Both the position numbers and the translations under genes were made by a program. Shown in pieces: positions 1-10,831 of a stretch of 64,000 nucleotides of DNA. Positions within the stretch are counted from its first letter, which is position 1. Each line of letters starts with the position of its first letter. Below the pieces are notes generated by a model. It was not told the DNA's origin. It made no database searches and was given only the letters and a program-made list of their open reading frames with translations. Source of the stretch: Lasioglossum baleicum (Eukaryota; Arthropoda; Insecta; Hymenoptera; Halictidae); NCBI RefSeq assembly GCF_051020765.1, contig NC_134932.1, forward strand, positions 5,642,001 through 5,706,000. The letters are read 5' to 3'.

Positions 1-150
1 TGAAGGATCACCATGTTCCCCGAGTAAAGTCCTCCTGGGAAGTCTCTCGAGGACAACCGAGATCTTCCCGGTCGTCCGCCGAAGTCCTTCTGAATTTTCC
101 GGAGGAAAACCGATCTCTTCGTCAAGTCCTTCCCAGGGGGTTCCCGAGGC
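1..150. repeat. Degenerate short tandem repeat at the window edge
   Basis: The words AAGTCCTYCT or AAGTCCTTCC recur near 27, 82 and 123. Each is followed by related text containing GGAAAACCGATCTC or GGACAACCGAGATC. Units look roughly 40-57 bp long and are diverged. On the minus strand one frame stays open through this block, but it reads as Arg/Gly/Pro-rich repeat text and I do not recognise it. The array probably continues left of the window. Confidence 0.4.
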
Positions 151-3100
151 CGCCTACGACCCTCCCATCAAATTGAAGGTCTCTTGGAACTATTAAAAGT
201 ATATCCGAGGTCTGCTTATGAATTCGCAAAGTCCTGGTCTTTGTTAGAGGTTCTATGAAGTTGTCTCAGAGCTCCCGAAGGATTCATACAATTATTACAA
301 TTCTCTTCCTTTTCAAATTCGCGGTATCTCTATTCGTAGTTCCTTCCAACTTGTCCGAGTAGAATCTGTAGAAAAGATCTTGTCACAGTCTCTTGGACTT
401 CGTCGAAATGACAATCTCATTTTGCATTGTTTCTTGTGTTAATTCTTAATTTTTAATAGAATTTTAATTTGGTCGGAATGGAATATTGTAAAACATTTTT
501 CACGTACTGGTTTAGTATGCACAAAACTGACGGGTCATTCTCCATTCTACTATTATCGCACTTTGAAGTACACTGAAACGCCATGCCAGGTCGTAATATT
601 TTAACGTTTCGAACCGATACGAGACATGCTGAACATTATACAATCACGTCGAAAATTAAAATTATCGCACATTTTCTCGCGTTGAACCGGACAGTAATAA
701 TTAAGGATGTTCTGGAGGTACAATGGGAGACAAAAGTACAAGAAATTCGAAATTCCCATCAATATATTGGCAATGAAAGCCATTCATGAGTATATTTTGC
801 ATTAAGAAAATAGATTAATTTAAAAAGCTTTCGTTTAATTAGTGAATTTCATGTTATATTTATTTTTTAATCAAATTGTCTTCATATTATAAAAAATTGT
901 AAGTGACTTTTGCGAATAATTGTACCCTCTGATTGAGATGACAACACGATAAATTTGACGTTTTGTAACAGTTTATAATTTTTTTGCTCTGTAACTGTTT
1001 AGCGAATCCTAATAAATTTTAAACATAATTAATTACACAATTTTTACTACATATAAAAAAACTGGAGTCTCTAGTTGCGTTTTTTCAAGATTTAAATATG
1101 GTTTAAAGTGGAATTTTATGAATTCTCCATAAGAAGACGTGTTAAAATGTGCAAACTTTATGTTGCTATAATTCTTAAACGGTGCAGTGAATCGAACCCA
1201 AACCTTGGTAATTCCATAGTTTAGTATGAATTATATCTTGTCAAATTTTCAAAAATTTTGTTGCGTTTTTATATACCTCCAGAACATCCTAAAGTTACCC
1301 TGCTCTCCCTTTTCAGTAACAACGAAAATAAGTCGTCAGAAACGAAACATGAAATTGAATACATTTTACAATTCATGTATTCGTGTAATTCCATTGCAAA
1401 TTTAAGCTAAGATAAACATTTTAACGATGATTGATTGTCTTTTTGTCTTGAACTGACTTAAAAACTGAATAAATTAATTTCTATCTGAATTTCAGTCTGT
1501 AAGTCGATGTATGAGGTTGCAATGTTGGAATAGATTTTTTTAAAATAATGAAGCAAAAATCTCATTTCATAGTCTGACATTTTTAGAGCACACGACATTT
1601 CTATGACTCGGCTCTGTCTCAGCACTCGCGGTTGAACTTCTGCTTCGGTTACTCCATATTTATGAATGCAAAACAGCGATAACGTAAATAATAAGGAACC
1701 GGCTGCGGTGGCGGAACTGTAAATCGCATCGCGGTTTTTAACGTCGGCCAGCACAAAGATCGCTTCTTTTGCAGAGCGACGTTTTTTATTCACGAAAACG
1801 AAACACGAAGTTCCATTGAACAAGACAACGCGACGCGTTGCGTTCCCGTGTTATGAGAGGGCCTATTGTTTATTCAGAGTAACTGGCCGTGGTTAAAACA
1901 TTGCTGTTTCTTGTACGCTACTTCCTGCTGTCCTAATCATAGTGGTTCGCAGAATTGTAAAGTGCAAATTGTGGTGGCACCGTGCGGCTTCAAACCGGGA
2001 AACAGTGTTACAATGAAACTGCAAAACATCCTAAGGTAACTCTCCCATCAGAAAATGCAAATTCTTCCAATAAACAACAAAACATTCTCCATTCTTTCCT
2101 AACCGCCACTTTGAAATTAAAATTTTATATACAACCTCCTATTTAGACAATTCACTCTGGAAGCTTAAAATCATCTTTCACGATTGAAACATTTTGGCAT
2201 TGTATAAATCGATGTGATTATTTCTGATTACTGAAGTGTATTTGACGATTTAATAAGCGTTGTTCCAGTTGCATTCATTTCTTTGTGGATTAAAATATTC
2301 GAGTGATTTGAAACCGTTCAATATTGGGCCTCGATTTATTCAGAGAGAGAGAGGGCATCGACTCTCGAGTCCCATGAATAGAAGGATGCGACAGTTTATT
2401 AAGTATATGCTAATTTATACTCACTATGTTTTCGGCTGTAGGCTTGGAGGTACGCCGTAATAATGTCGCATTGTTTTTCACGCTTGATGCTGAGATAATC
2501 CTTCCGTCGCAGCTGGCGGATCAGCAAGCTGCCGGTATGATTGATATGGTCTCGTAAATTCCGTATTAGAATTTGAAGTTCGCTGGTGCCTGCAGAAGAA
2601 GAACCGATCGCTGTTAATAAACGGAAAATTGCACTATGAAAACGCTGTTAAAAGAAATTTATGAAAGTCACGTTTCTTTCAGATTGTCCTGTTCGATTTT
2701 TGTCGCGACGAGGTTGGCAGAACTTTGAAGAATGGCGGGGAAGCAATGTTCCCGAGGGCGAATTATGCGGAATCCAAAATGCAACGAGTACGCAGGGTGT
2801 GCAGGAGATTGCGGACGACACTTTCGAATTGAAGGGGGCGCGTTCATGCGAGCTCAGGTTAGGCGAGACAAGGCGGGACACCGCGAGGAGTCCGTGAATT
2901 GAAGCCGCAATCTTGATAACGGCCCGAAAGGGCTCTCCCTGTGTACACACTCGGCCCAAGATTGCAGTTTTCCAACTCTTCCCGCTGTTACTTATGCTCC
3001 CTACGTACACCGGGATCCAGCCCGGAAGAGAGACTGCCGGGTACCGACACTATTTCCCTTTGATCATTCTGAACACGAGGCCAGATGTTCTCAATCGCGC

Positions 3101-4354
3101 GGCTCCCGGGAGCCCGCCTAAGCCCGCCTTAACTAAGTTGAATTACGTTAACTTCCGCGTTAAAATTTAAATTGAAGAACTCTCCCCGCGAAATGGTACA
3201 TCTACGGCGAATATAAAACGTCACGGAGAAATCTTTGACGGGCCCTGGGATTCTGTAACGGGCGTTTCGCACTCCACGCACGTCCGCACGGCATTGCGTA
3301 TTCATATCGACACGGGCCATCAGGGATTAGCGAAATGCCCTGTGACTTTGTCTCACGGAGCATCGAGAATTCAATATACTTAATTCTGCGAAAGGAATCC
3401 GGGTCGTTCCGATACGATTATTCCGCCCTTAACCCATTTCGATCTACTAAGTAGAAGACCTACGTCAGAATTTATCAGAACTTGCGCATGCATTTTGTCG
3501 ATGAATTACGATGTTCTTGGAAATTTAATTTTTTGGTCGTTTTGATCAAGAAAGTCACGGCGTGTCTACAAGGTTGCACAAAAGAAAAGATGTACTGTCT
3601 TTCAGACTACGAGACCTCACCCCTATTTTTCCCTATGCACGTTCAACGAAGTGGCATCGTCTATAGAAATAAAAGGAGTGGTTCTCCCGTGGAAAAAAAA
3701 GGGGGAAAAAGTAGCACTCCAAGCCAAAGAACCTTCTCGCCTTGAAGTCGACGAGGTCGCTTGTCTGTCTGGGCAACGCGGCCTCTTGTCTCGTCAGCTT
3801 CTGCCGAAGTATCCTCGCCTAATTCGAATGGATTTCGAACCTCCATCACCGCATTCAATCGATATTACGAGACGCATGAAGATTGAAACAGTAGTACTTA
3901 CAGCGTCGTACATCTTAACTTTTCAATCTTTACTTCGTCAAATAAATCGCTTCGACGTTGCGGAATTTTTCCGGTTGCTTTGTCAGTCGAATTGTTACGA
4001 ACCTATTCTGAACTCGCATCGAAGAACAAACTATTTTCCTGTCGCGACGTCGAGTGACAATCTGAAACGTCGTTATCTGTAATAGCGAGTAGTCGCTTTC
4101 GTTAATGGATTATTGTGAAGGAAACGATAATGCAGAATTCGCAGACGCTTCTGCGGTGTCCCATCTACGTCCGTTCCATAACAATCGCATTCGATCCCTC
4201 TATATTATGAAATTCTACGCGCTAAATAATCGCCCGGCGTGGTTTGACAATGAGAAGCTTCCACAATAAATGTCCCCGATGTAAACCCATTTATCAGACG
4301 CCCACGCTCCCCGGTGGTTATAGACATTTCTATCTCTTATTGAGTTACTCTTAC
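151..4354. other. Non-coding DNA, probably intron of the minus-strand TBC1D30-like gene
   Basis: I see no convincing exon here on either strand. Open frames are short, have no splice-flanked conserved blocks, and their overlapping frames are equally open. Because the minus-strand exon ending at 4355 finishes in phase 1 with a good donor, this stretch should be intron unless a small exon was missed. I looked for the coiled segment that follows this position in TBC1D30 proteins and did not find it, so the next exon is probably left of the window. Confidence 0.5.
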
Positions 4355-4550
4355 TTTTCCATAGCAGACGCGCCTTTTGCAGCTGCCGATGCTGCGGACG
4401 CGCCTTCAGGGACGAGGCTGTCGAGTCACTTTCCGATCGTCCCCTGTCACCGTCTGGCAGCCCGTAGATATCCAGCAACAGCTGATCCACCAGCGACGAG
4501 ACGGATCGTTCCTTTCCTGACGGTGCGTCGGGCAACGGCGACGGATACGT
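4355..4550 (-). CDS. Second visible coding exon of a TBC1D30-like RabGAP gene
   Basis: The exon is 196 nt, flanked by acceptor TGTTTCAG (ending 4551) and donor AAA|GTAAGA (GT at 4354-4353). It enters in phase 0 and leaves in phase 1. It encodes 65 residues with the signature SLVDQLLLDIYG, then an acidic/serine stretch SESDSTASS and a basic segment ending LLWK. From memory, TBC1D30 proteins have the same order ahead of their TBC domain: a Ser-Leu-Val-x-x-Leu-Leu-x-x-Leu/Ile-Tyr motif, then a Ser/Asp stretch, then a basic linker. TBC1D30 has been reported as a GTPase-activating protein for Rab8 linked to cilium formation. The Arg and Gln fingers of the TBC domain are not in this window, so the family call rests on this short N-terminal motif. 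The exon itself is well supported by matching splice phases with the upstream exon and by GC-rich third positions. Confidence 0.6.
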
Positions 4551-5469
4551 CTGAAACACGCGACGATGCATTCCCATTATTGGCGAACTCGAATCAAATT
4601 CAACAGATATCTAATTACGAAAACATCCAATCAATCCGCTCCACGGAATTCCAATTCTGTTCCACGCTGCACCGGGCAACCGAAGCTCACCTCCGCGATG
4701 CACTTTCTTCCACTTTATGCCCGTTTCTCATTGCAGCGAATCTCATTTAATGCGCTCTAAGCTCCGAACCTTTCTAATGGAATTCTCTTCTTTCATTTTT
4801 ATAATATTACTTTCTAATATCCGGGAATTCGGTTAATTTTATTGGTAGATCGTCTTAGGCAGATTCATCGGAAACGTCTTAGATAAGAATGAACGATCGA
4901 ATATAAAAGAAGCGTACGACTTTCGTTTCCGTAATCATAACAGTTCAAGTTCAAACATTGAATTTGGAAATTAATAAAAGTCACTAAATGCCAGATCAAT
5001 TTTCCTACAAATGTGTCAAAATGAGACCAGGTATGTATAACGGTCAGCTCCAATTTGAAACATTTCTATACAAGTCACCTTTTTATTCCAATCTCAGTAA
5101 TTCGATGCATAGAATCAGTGCCCACCAATTTACAATTAACATTCAAGTAATTGTATCATGACGGAATCTCGCAACTGCATAAAAGCATGAAACATTACAC
5201 AAAAGACTTTAATTAGCTCCTCGTCACCGCCAAGTTAATAATTCAATTATTGTGATTGAGCTTTATTGAGCCCGATTATTTATAGCCAAGTCCAGTGACT
5301 GCGCTTTAATGGCGTTCACTGTAATACCGGTATTAATTTCTTATTAACCTCCGACCTTTGATCACCTCCATGTTCGCGATCATTCAGAAAGCGAGATTAG
5401 TGGGCGTAGAAACGCCGTAGCTTTAGCTAGCCTATAAAGCCGAAAGAAGTAACTGTGAAACAGGATTAC
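4551..5469 (-). other. Phase-0 intron, 919 nt
   Basis: The donor is GAAG|GTAATC at 5469 and the acceptor is TGTTTCAG at 4551, read on the minus strand. Both flanking exons are in phase 0, so joining them keeps the frame open. No repeats or nested genes are evident inside it. Confidence 0.65.
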
Positions 5470-5853
5470 CTTCGGATTCCGAACTTCGGTCTCGGTGTTC
5501 GCGGTGCCATTGTTCTTGCAGTCGTGTTGCGCCATGTGCCTCGTGTCGCCAACCGATTTCGATCTCTTCAAGCATTTCCTAGGCGGTTTCGCCGGCGCGA
5601 TGCTCGCTCTTCGAATCGGCTTCTTCTTATTCAGCTCCATAAAATCCGGCCCCTGCCAGTCCCTCTGTATCAAGTTGCATTTTCTTCGCGCGTACAACGA
5701 GGGAAACTGATATCCGTCCGCACAATAAAGCAGATTTCGCGTCTGCTGGGTGACGTACACGTCACCGAACACGCGCTCATTCTCCACGGACACGCATTTC
5801 ACGCGGTAGCTGATTTCCGCGTATTTCTTCAGCGGCGTCACGTTGCAGCTCAT
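5470..5853 (-). CDS. First coding exon of the TBC1D30-like gene
   Basis: The exon encodes 128 residues from an ATG at 5853 to the donor after 5470. An in-frame TGA lies 9 nt upstream of the ATG (TGA CGG AAG ATG), so this is the earliest start unless an acceptor lies between the two. The protein begins MSCNVTPLKKYAEISYRVKC. The middle is aromatic and Cys-containing, and the end is basic: KKKPIRRASIAPAKPPRK, then LKRSKSVGD. The RRAS and KRSKS stretches fit basophilic kinase or 14-3-3 sites. Third codon positions are strongly G/C, unlike the flanking DNA, which supports real coding. I do not recognise this part as a known domain. It joins the 4355-4550 exon in phase 0, so the two are probably one gene, but this exon alone could belong to another product. 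Confidence 0.65.
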
Positions 5854-6940
5854 CTTCCGTCAGCTGTTTCGATTATCCTCTCGAACGGAACACGAAAATC
5901 GACAAACTAATCCGCGAGATAATTAATCTCTCCAACTGTTCTCTTCGAAATGTTCTACGATGACGTTAACATCGCGCGACCATCTTAATCGACATTGGTT
6001 ACCCACATGTGGATCGCGACATTCCGCAACTCGAACGCGGAAACTCGTTAGCAGGTTAGAACGCGATTGGCTCGCGCCGCAGGAAACGCAGAAAATTATT
6101 GCGACTCGTTTCGCGCGAACGTTCGTGTTTTCCCAGCGATTCGGGAGCTCGGAATTAACATAATTGAACGATCCGTTCGCGAGCTCTGTCGTTGAGCCAA
6201 CAGATAAATCGCCGGACAATACCTCTATGACATTCGCACGCGGAACAGGAGATAAAGAACGACCTTCTTCGCAGTTGCAATTATCTGACATTTATCATTT
6301 TTGATACGGCGACGCGCCGTAATTGTTCCTACCGCCACCCGCTGACGCAGAAATCAAGGTTTGCCGAGTCGAACATGTGTCTTTGCTATTGTTGCGAACT
6401 GGGCCGGTCATCGGCGACAAGCAGAAACGTTGTCGTGAATTATGGGAACATGTTTTCGCAAACGATCGGTTCCGGTGGCATTATCGGAACCGGTTCGTGT
6501 CCGTTCCTATGTTTCTTGAAATGAAATTTGATGTTGCAATTAATTATTAGAATATCTACCACGTCCAGGAATATTTTGGTTTCGTTAAAGTTTGTTCTTT
6601 TATTCTATGTGCCGGCACATTACTCGTTTGAAAATAAATCCACAAACACTGTCACTTATTTTCGCTTTTATAGAGTTCGTGCACGAGTTAAGGAGGATAT
6701 ATGTTCGCACATTTTCGTACGGTGTGTTGAATTGAGTCGACTACGTCCACTTTTTACAGCACAGCACTGGCATCGTGGCCCTTATCGGGAGTCCGGTATT
6801 ACACTTCTGGTGGACAGACCGCAACTGGAAGTGTCGGCGATGATAATCGTTTCATTAAGTCCATACCTACGCTCGCGTTGTCGCCGAGTCTATCGGCAGA
6901 GGCGATGCACAACTAATGGAACAGTTGTGCATTAAAATTG
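5854..6940. other. Upstream or intergenic DNA with no supported gene
   Basis: This lies 5' of the minus-strand gene, so its promoter and 5' UTR should be here, but no clear TATA box or initiator was identified. A minus-strand frame at 6291-5923 begins MSDNCNCEEGRSLSPVPRAN and could be an extra exon. It lacks a convincing donor and loses any coding character after about 60 codons. Confidence 0.4.
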
Positions 6941-7502
6941 CCACGTGTCCAGCGAAAACACGATACACTTCGGGCATCACTGAAAATAAAATTCAACGTC
7001 AGTAATCCGCTCGTTTATAACCAAGACAATTTTATTTCAGCACGGAACATTAATGTAGGAGTTGCAAACCAAGAAAAAGAAGCCATGTGTCCAGTACAAA
7101 TCCGATAAACCTCGTGGATATTTGAAAAATAAAATTGAACGTTAATGGTCCGTTTACAAAAAAGCCAATTTTATTTCAGCACGAAACGTCAACGTGGGAG
7201 TTTCGAAACGAGAAAAAGAAGCCACGTGTTCAGCGAAAATCCAATAAAACTGATGAATCTCTGCAAAATCAAATTTAAGGTTAATGGTTCGCTTGTTTAT
7301 AACAAAGGCAATTTTATTTTAGCACGGAACGTCAATTCAGAAGTTTTGGAAGAAGAAAAGCAAATATCCTGTGAAAATGAAGTGAACCTTGTGGATCTAT
7401 GCAGAACAATATACAACATTAAAAATCTGTTTGTTCGATAGTTAGAAAAATGTTGGCATTGAACGAAACGTCAGTACGAACTTTCGGGAGAAGAAAAGCG
7501 AG
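6941..7502. repeat. Four-copy tandem repeat, ~140-bp unit
   Basis: Diverged units start near 6941, 7083, 7222 and 7363 (spacings 142, 139 and 141). Each unit carries CCACGTGTCCAGCGAAAA or a variant, then AAAATAAAATTCAACGT, then CAATTTTATTTCAGCACG, then a purine-rich AAGAAAAAGAAG end. The fourth unit is the most diverged. The open frame at 7145-7441 is a by-product of this repeat rather than a gene. Confidence 0.85.
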
Positions 7503-8075
7503 AAGTTGGACGCGCAATGAAAAACTTTTAATTATTTTATACCGAGGACAGCGTAGAGGAAGGTCGGAGCGATTCGGTTTTTCCTCAGGTTTAATTTTCT
7601 TGGCTCGCGGTTCGCGGGTAATTGCCGACGAAAAATGTGTCTTACCGGTCACGTCCTATTCCCGCACCGTTCCCGCGGACGTTCTCGCAGGAAGTTCGTG
7701 GGGAAGCGCGATTTCAAGCCGGTCAACGAAACCACTACTGTTATCGACGTCGCTGATAGCGCGACCGATGTAATGTAGTGCATACTCAGCTAGAATTTTA
7801 AATGCTTGCCGGGCGTGCAGTAGTCGTTCACCTGGCTGGTTCAATAACCCTCTTTCCTCACAAAAAAGAGCGCTCCGAAGGGACCGAGCCCCTATCTTCT
7901 CGCTGGCAAGTGCATACAGCCGACTATTTTAAGCGTGAACCTGTTTATAAATACATTTTACGTAACAAAATGTGTGACAGACCCAGAAATTTCATCTCCT
8001 TAACAGTCTTCACACAAATTCTCTCTGAAATCCGATTCTAGAAAACAACGAAAATGATTCCCTTGCATAAACATA
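7503..8075. other. No recognised feature
   Basis: Unique-looking DNA between the 140-bp tandem repeat and the palindromic element. Overlapping open frames occur on both strands, with no splice context and no recognisable product. Confidence 0.4.
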
Positions 8076-8894
8076 CAGTAAGGAGCATAACTGATTCCAC
8101 ACACTTTAAATCAGAATAACTTTTATATGAATGAACCAAACGACTTCAATCTCTCTGTAAGGCTAGAAGAATTAGTTTAGTAAATGATGTGTAAAAAGAA
8201 TGTTGGAAAAATGCATTTGGACGGAATTGTGAAAAACAATAGTAACAATTGATTTTTACAACTTTTTAGCTGGGCCAATAACGAAAATTTGGAAGATGTG
8301 TTTTATCAACTGGTATAAATTATAAAATAATTCCAATTATCGATCGTAAATGTTGACTATGAAATTTATAGATGCTTTCGGCGCTACCGTTTCGAACAAT
8401 TACTAATATAGCAATTTTGTTTAGAAGCAAATTTCCACCTTTGATAAAGGTTCAAAACAGAACCGAAACGTCAGGAAAGAAGTAAATTTTTTGCAAAATT
8501 GCTATATTAGTAATTGATCGAAACGGTAGCGCCGAAAGCATCTATAAATTTGATGGTATTGAAATTGGTTAATTGGTTTACGAATTATAAACGATCAAAA
8601 CTGGTAAAAAGGCCGAAAATCTTGAAAAATCGCAATTTTTAACACTTTAACAGATCGTTTATAATTGACCAGACACATCTTTTGATTTTTCGTTATTGGC
8701 CCAGCTGAAAAAGTTGTAAAAATCAATTTTTACTAATGTGTTTCACAATTCCGTCCAAATGCATTTTTCCAACATATTTTTTACACATCATTTACTGAAC
8801 TAATTCTTCTAGCCTTACAGAGAAATTGAAGTCGTTTGGTCTATTCATAAAAAAGTTGTTCTGATTTAAAGTGTGTGGAATCAGTTATGCTCTG
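8076..8894. mobile_element. Long palindromic Tc1/mariner-like element, copy 1 (non-autonomous)
   Basis: The arms are roughly 250 bp each and mirror one another. The left begins CAGTAAGGAGCATAACTG and continues through ATTCCACACACTTTAAATC; the right ends with the complement, GATTTAAAGTGTGTGG, then CAGTTATGCTCTG. Both ends abut TA (8074-8075 and 8895-8896), the target duplication expected of Tc1/mariner elements. There is no transposase frame. A copy missing its left tip lies at 13074-13722. The right end of this copy has lost about five bases relative to the left end. The centre is occupied by a second, nested palindrome. Confidence 0.85.
8362..8551. mobile_element. Short palindromic element nested inside copy 1
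   Basis: The ends are inverted repeats: AAATTTATAGATGCTTTCGG ... GGCGCTACCGTTTCG on the left and the complement on the right. The next layer (TTACTAATATAGCAATTTTG) is also mirrored. The related element at 13074-13722 has no equivalent block, so this is a later insertion. The core (AAAGGTTCAAAACAGAACCG, then AACGTCAGGAAAG) resembles text at about 63,320-63,400, where it ends GATCGAACCGTTGCGCCGA. This suggests a dispersed family. Confidence 0.75.
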
Positions 8895-10801
8895 TAAATA
8901 AATTAGAAATACAAATTCAAATTGAAAGCATATGTTTTTGAGCATGCGTTTACAAAAACTTTTGAAAACATCATGTATTCGTAGTGTCCCTTTGAAAACA
9001 ATTATCGAAGACAGGAATTATGAAAATGATGCTGCTAAAATTTTGAATTTTAGCAGCAGGCCTGGCCATGGGATTATTGTTTGATCGATTGCACCCCACG
9101 TTCGAGATACCGTCGCTATAGGAACGAAACATTTGCGGCCGATGTCAGATCAGAAATTACAGCGTGGTTCCATGGTGTTCGACGGAGATTATGCTTTAGG
9201 AAATTGGCGTCAGGATACGTTTGTATCTGGATTGATTCGCGGGACGTCCGAATATGATAGAAACGCGATGTGTTTGCGCAGAAAAGAAGGCTCAGGAGAA
9301 GGGAAAGGACGCGTTGGGTCCTCGCACCGATGACATTTACGGAACCTGCAATCTTCCGACTCGCTTCATGTACCCACGTGAGTCTAAATAATTTATCAAT
9401 AGCGACGTTTCGCATCGTACATGCTCGTTCGATAGTTCCGAGCCCCATCTATCCTGCTGAATTTATTATATTGACCCTTTGTGCCGCGTTTCTCTTTCGA
9501 AATTTCTCGCGCGCTCGGGTTATATACGAGACTGCGGTATCTCGATAATAATTTTTGGTTACGTACACGTTTTATATCATTTTGCAGTCGCACTCTTGCT
9601 CTTCGAAACGAATTTATTTGGTGCAATTAAAAGTCTCTTTTATCTCAAAAATAAAACATTGAACATTATTCGGAACAATCAAACGTTACAATGATTAAAC
9701 TTAATATTCCAATAAAGATTGCTTTCAATTTCTGTGCAACAGTGAACAATGTATCGTTACCGATAGCAAATTATAGCGATGAATACGTCTGTCGTCATGC
9801 GAGACATGTTTGTTCTGCAGTCTGATTCCGTGACCGAATTAATTAATGGAAATTTAATTAATATGGATATGCAAATGTGCGCAGGCGGTTCGCATAAGTG
9901 GTTTCCGATTCGGTTTCGTGTATCACAGGAATAACAGACTTCGCGGAAGACAATTGCTATAAGAAGTTTCTCCGTATTAAAACGATAACGCTCTGCTATT
10001 AATAAGCCAGCGCTCACGATCGCTACTCTCGCCAAGGCTTATCGGTGTTCCAGAGCATTTTTGCACATGTCGCAGGAACCCTTCACGAGATAGCCGTTGT
10101 TGGAAATGTACACAATTCCTCTCTTTCAACGCATCTTTCGCTGTTACCCGTTTCTGTGCCATAAAGACTGAAAGAATAATTTACCGAGAAGCGTATAAAA
10201 TCGTAATTGCATCCATGACGTGCAGTCTACCCCGTTGAGAAACAGCATAATTAAAAATTTCGAAATGCAGCGCTATTTTGAGTTGCTTGATTAATTCTAC
10301 CTCGCGTTACACTTCAATTAAAATACGGTTTCACGGCAACCGTAAAATTCGCACGGAGCCTCGAAATAAAACGGCGAAATTTGCTTTGAAGTTCAGCAGC
10401 CGCCAGCCTCAAAAGAATATGAGAAGCGGTCGGGGCGAAGCCGAAAATTCGGAAAAATCTCCGGTGTCCGTTCTGAAAAAGCGAATTACGAATATTAATC
10501 TCGGTCGGCGGTCGGACGAGGGAAGGGAAGGGGGTTAGTCCGGTGAAACGCGATTTCAATAAAATTGAATTCCAAGATGAAACGCCGGTGGTCAACTTAT
10601 CAGGGCGAGCGAGATACAGAGGTTTTAATAAAGGCAGCGGGAATCGGCGCGCGGCAAAATGAATAAAACATCGAACTTCTACGAAACTGGGCAGCGATCG
10701 CGTCGTATTGGACGCACGCATCGAGTGCTATATCATTTGAGAAGTAACCGTCGGTGTTACACGCTCGGCCGCTCTCGGATAGGTCTTAATCTCGAAGCCG
10801 T
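8895..10801. other. Intergenic DNA upstream of the LRR gene
   Basis: No coding exon or repeat family was recognised. The open frames on both strands are short and overlap one another. The last ~600 bp become more C+G-rich approaching the LRR gene. Confidence 0.4.
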
Positions 10802-10806
10802 TCAGT
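10802..10806 (+). promoter_or_regulatory. Possible arthropod initiator (TCAGT) of the LRR gene
   Basis: TCAGT lies 26 nt before the ATG. Transcription from its A at 10804 would give a 28-nt 5' UTR. No TATA box is seen about 30 bp upstream. The motif is only five bases, so it can occur by chance. Confidence 0.25.
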
Positions 10807-10831
10807 GGGCATCCAGCATTCTGAGGGAACC

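Noticed and set aside
4244..4750. 168-codon plus-strand frame
   Set aside because: Antisense shadow of the minus-strand exon at 4355-4550; Ala/Thr-rich with no homology.
5923..6291. 122-codon minus-strand frame starting MSDNCNCEEGRSLS
   Set aside because: The start looks protein-like, but coding character fades and no fitting donor or acceptor connects it to the exon at 5853.
10805..10831. Nine extra N-terminal codons of the LRR gene starting at GTG
   Set aside because: A GTG start is not expected in an insect gene. The ATG at 10832 has a better context and begins the signal peptide.
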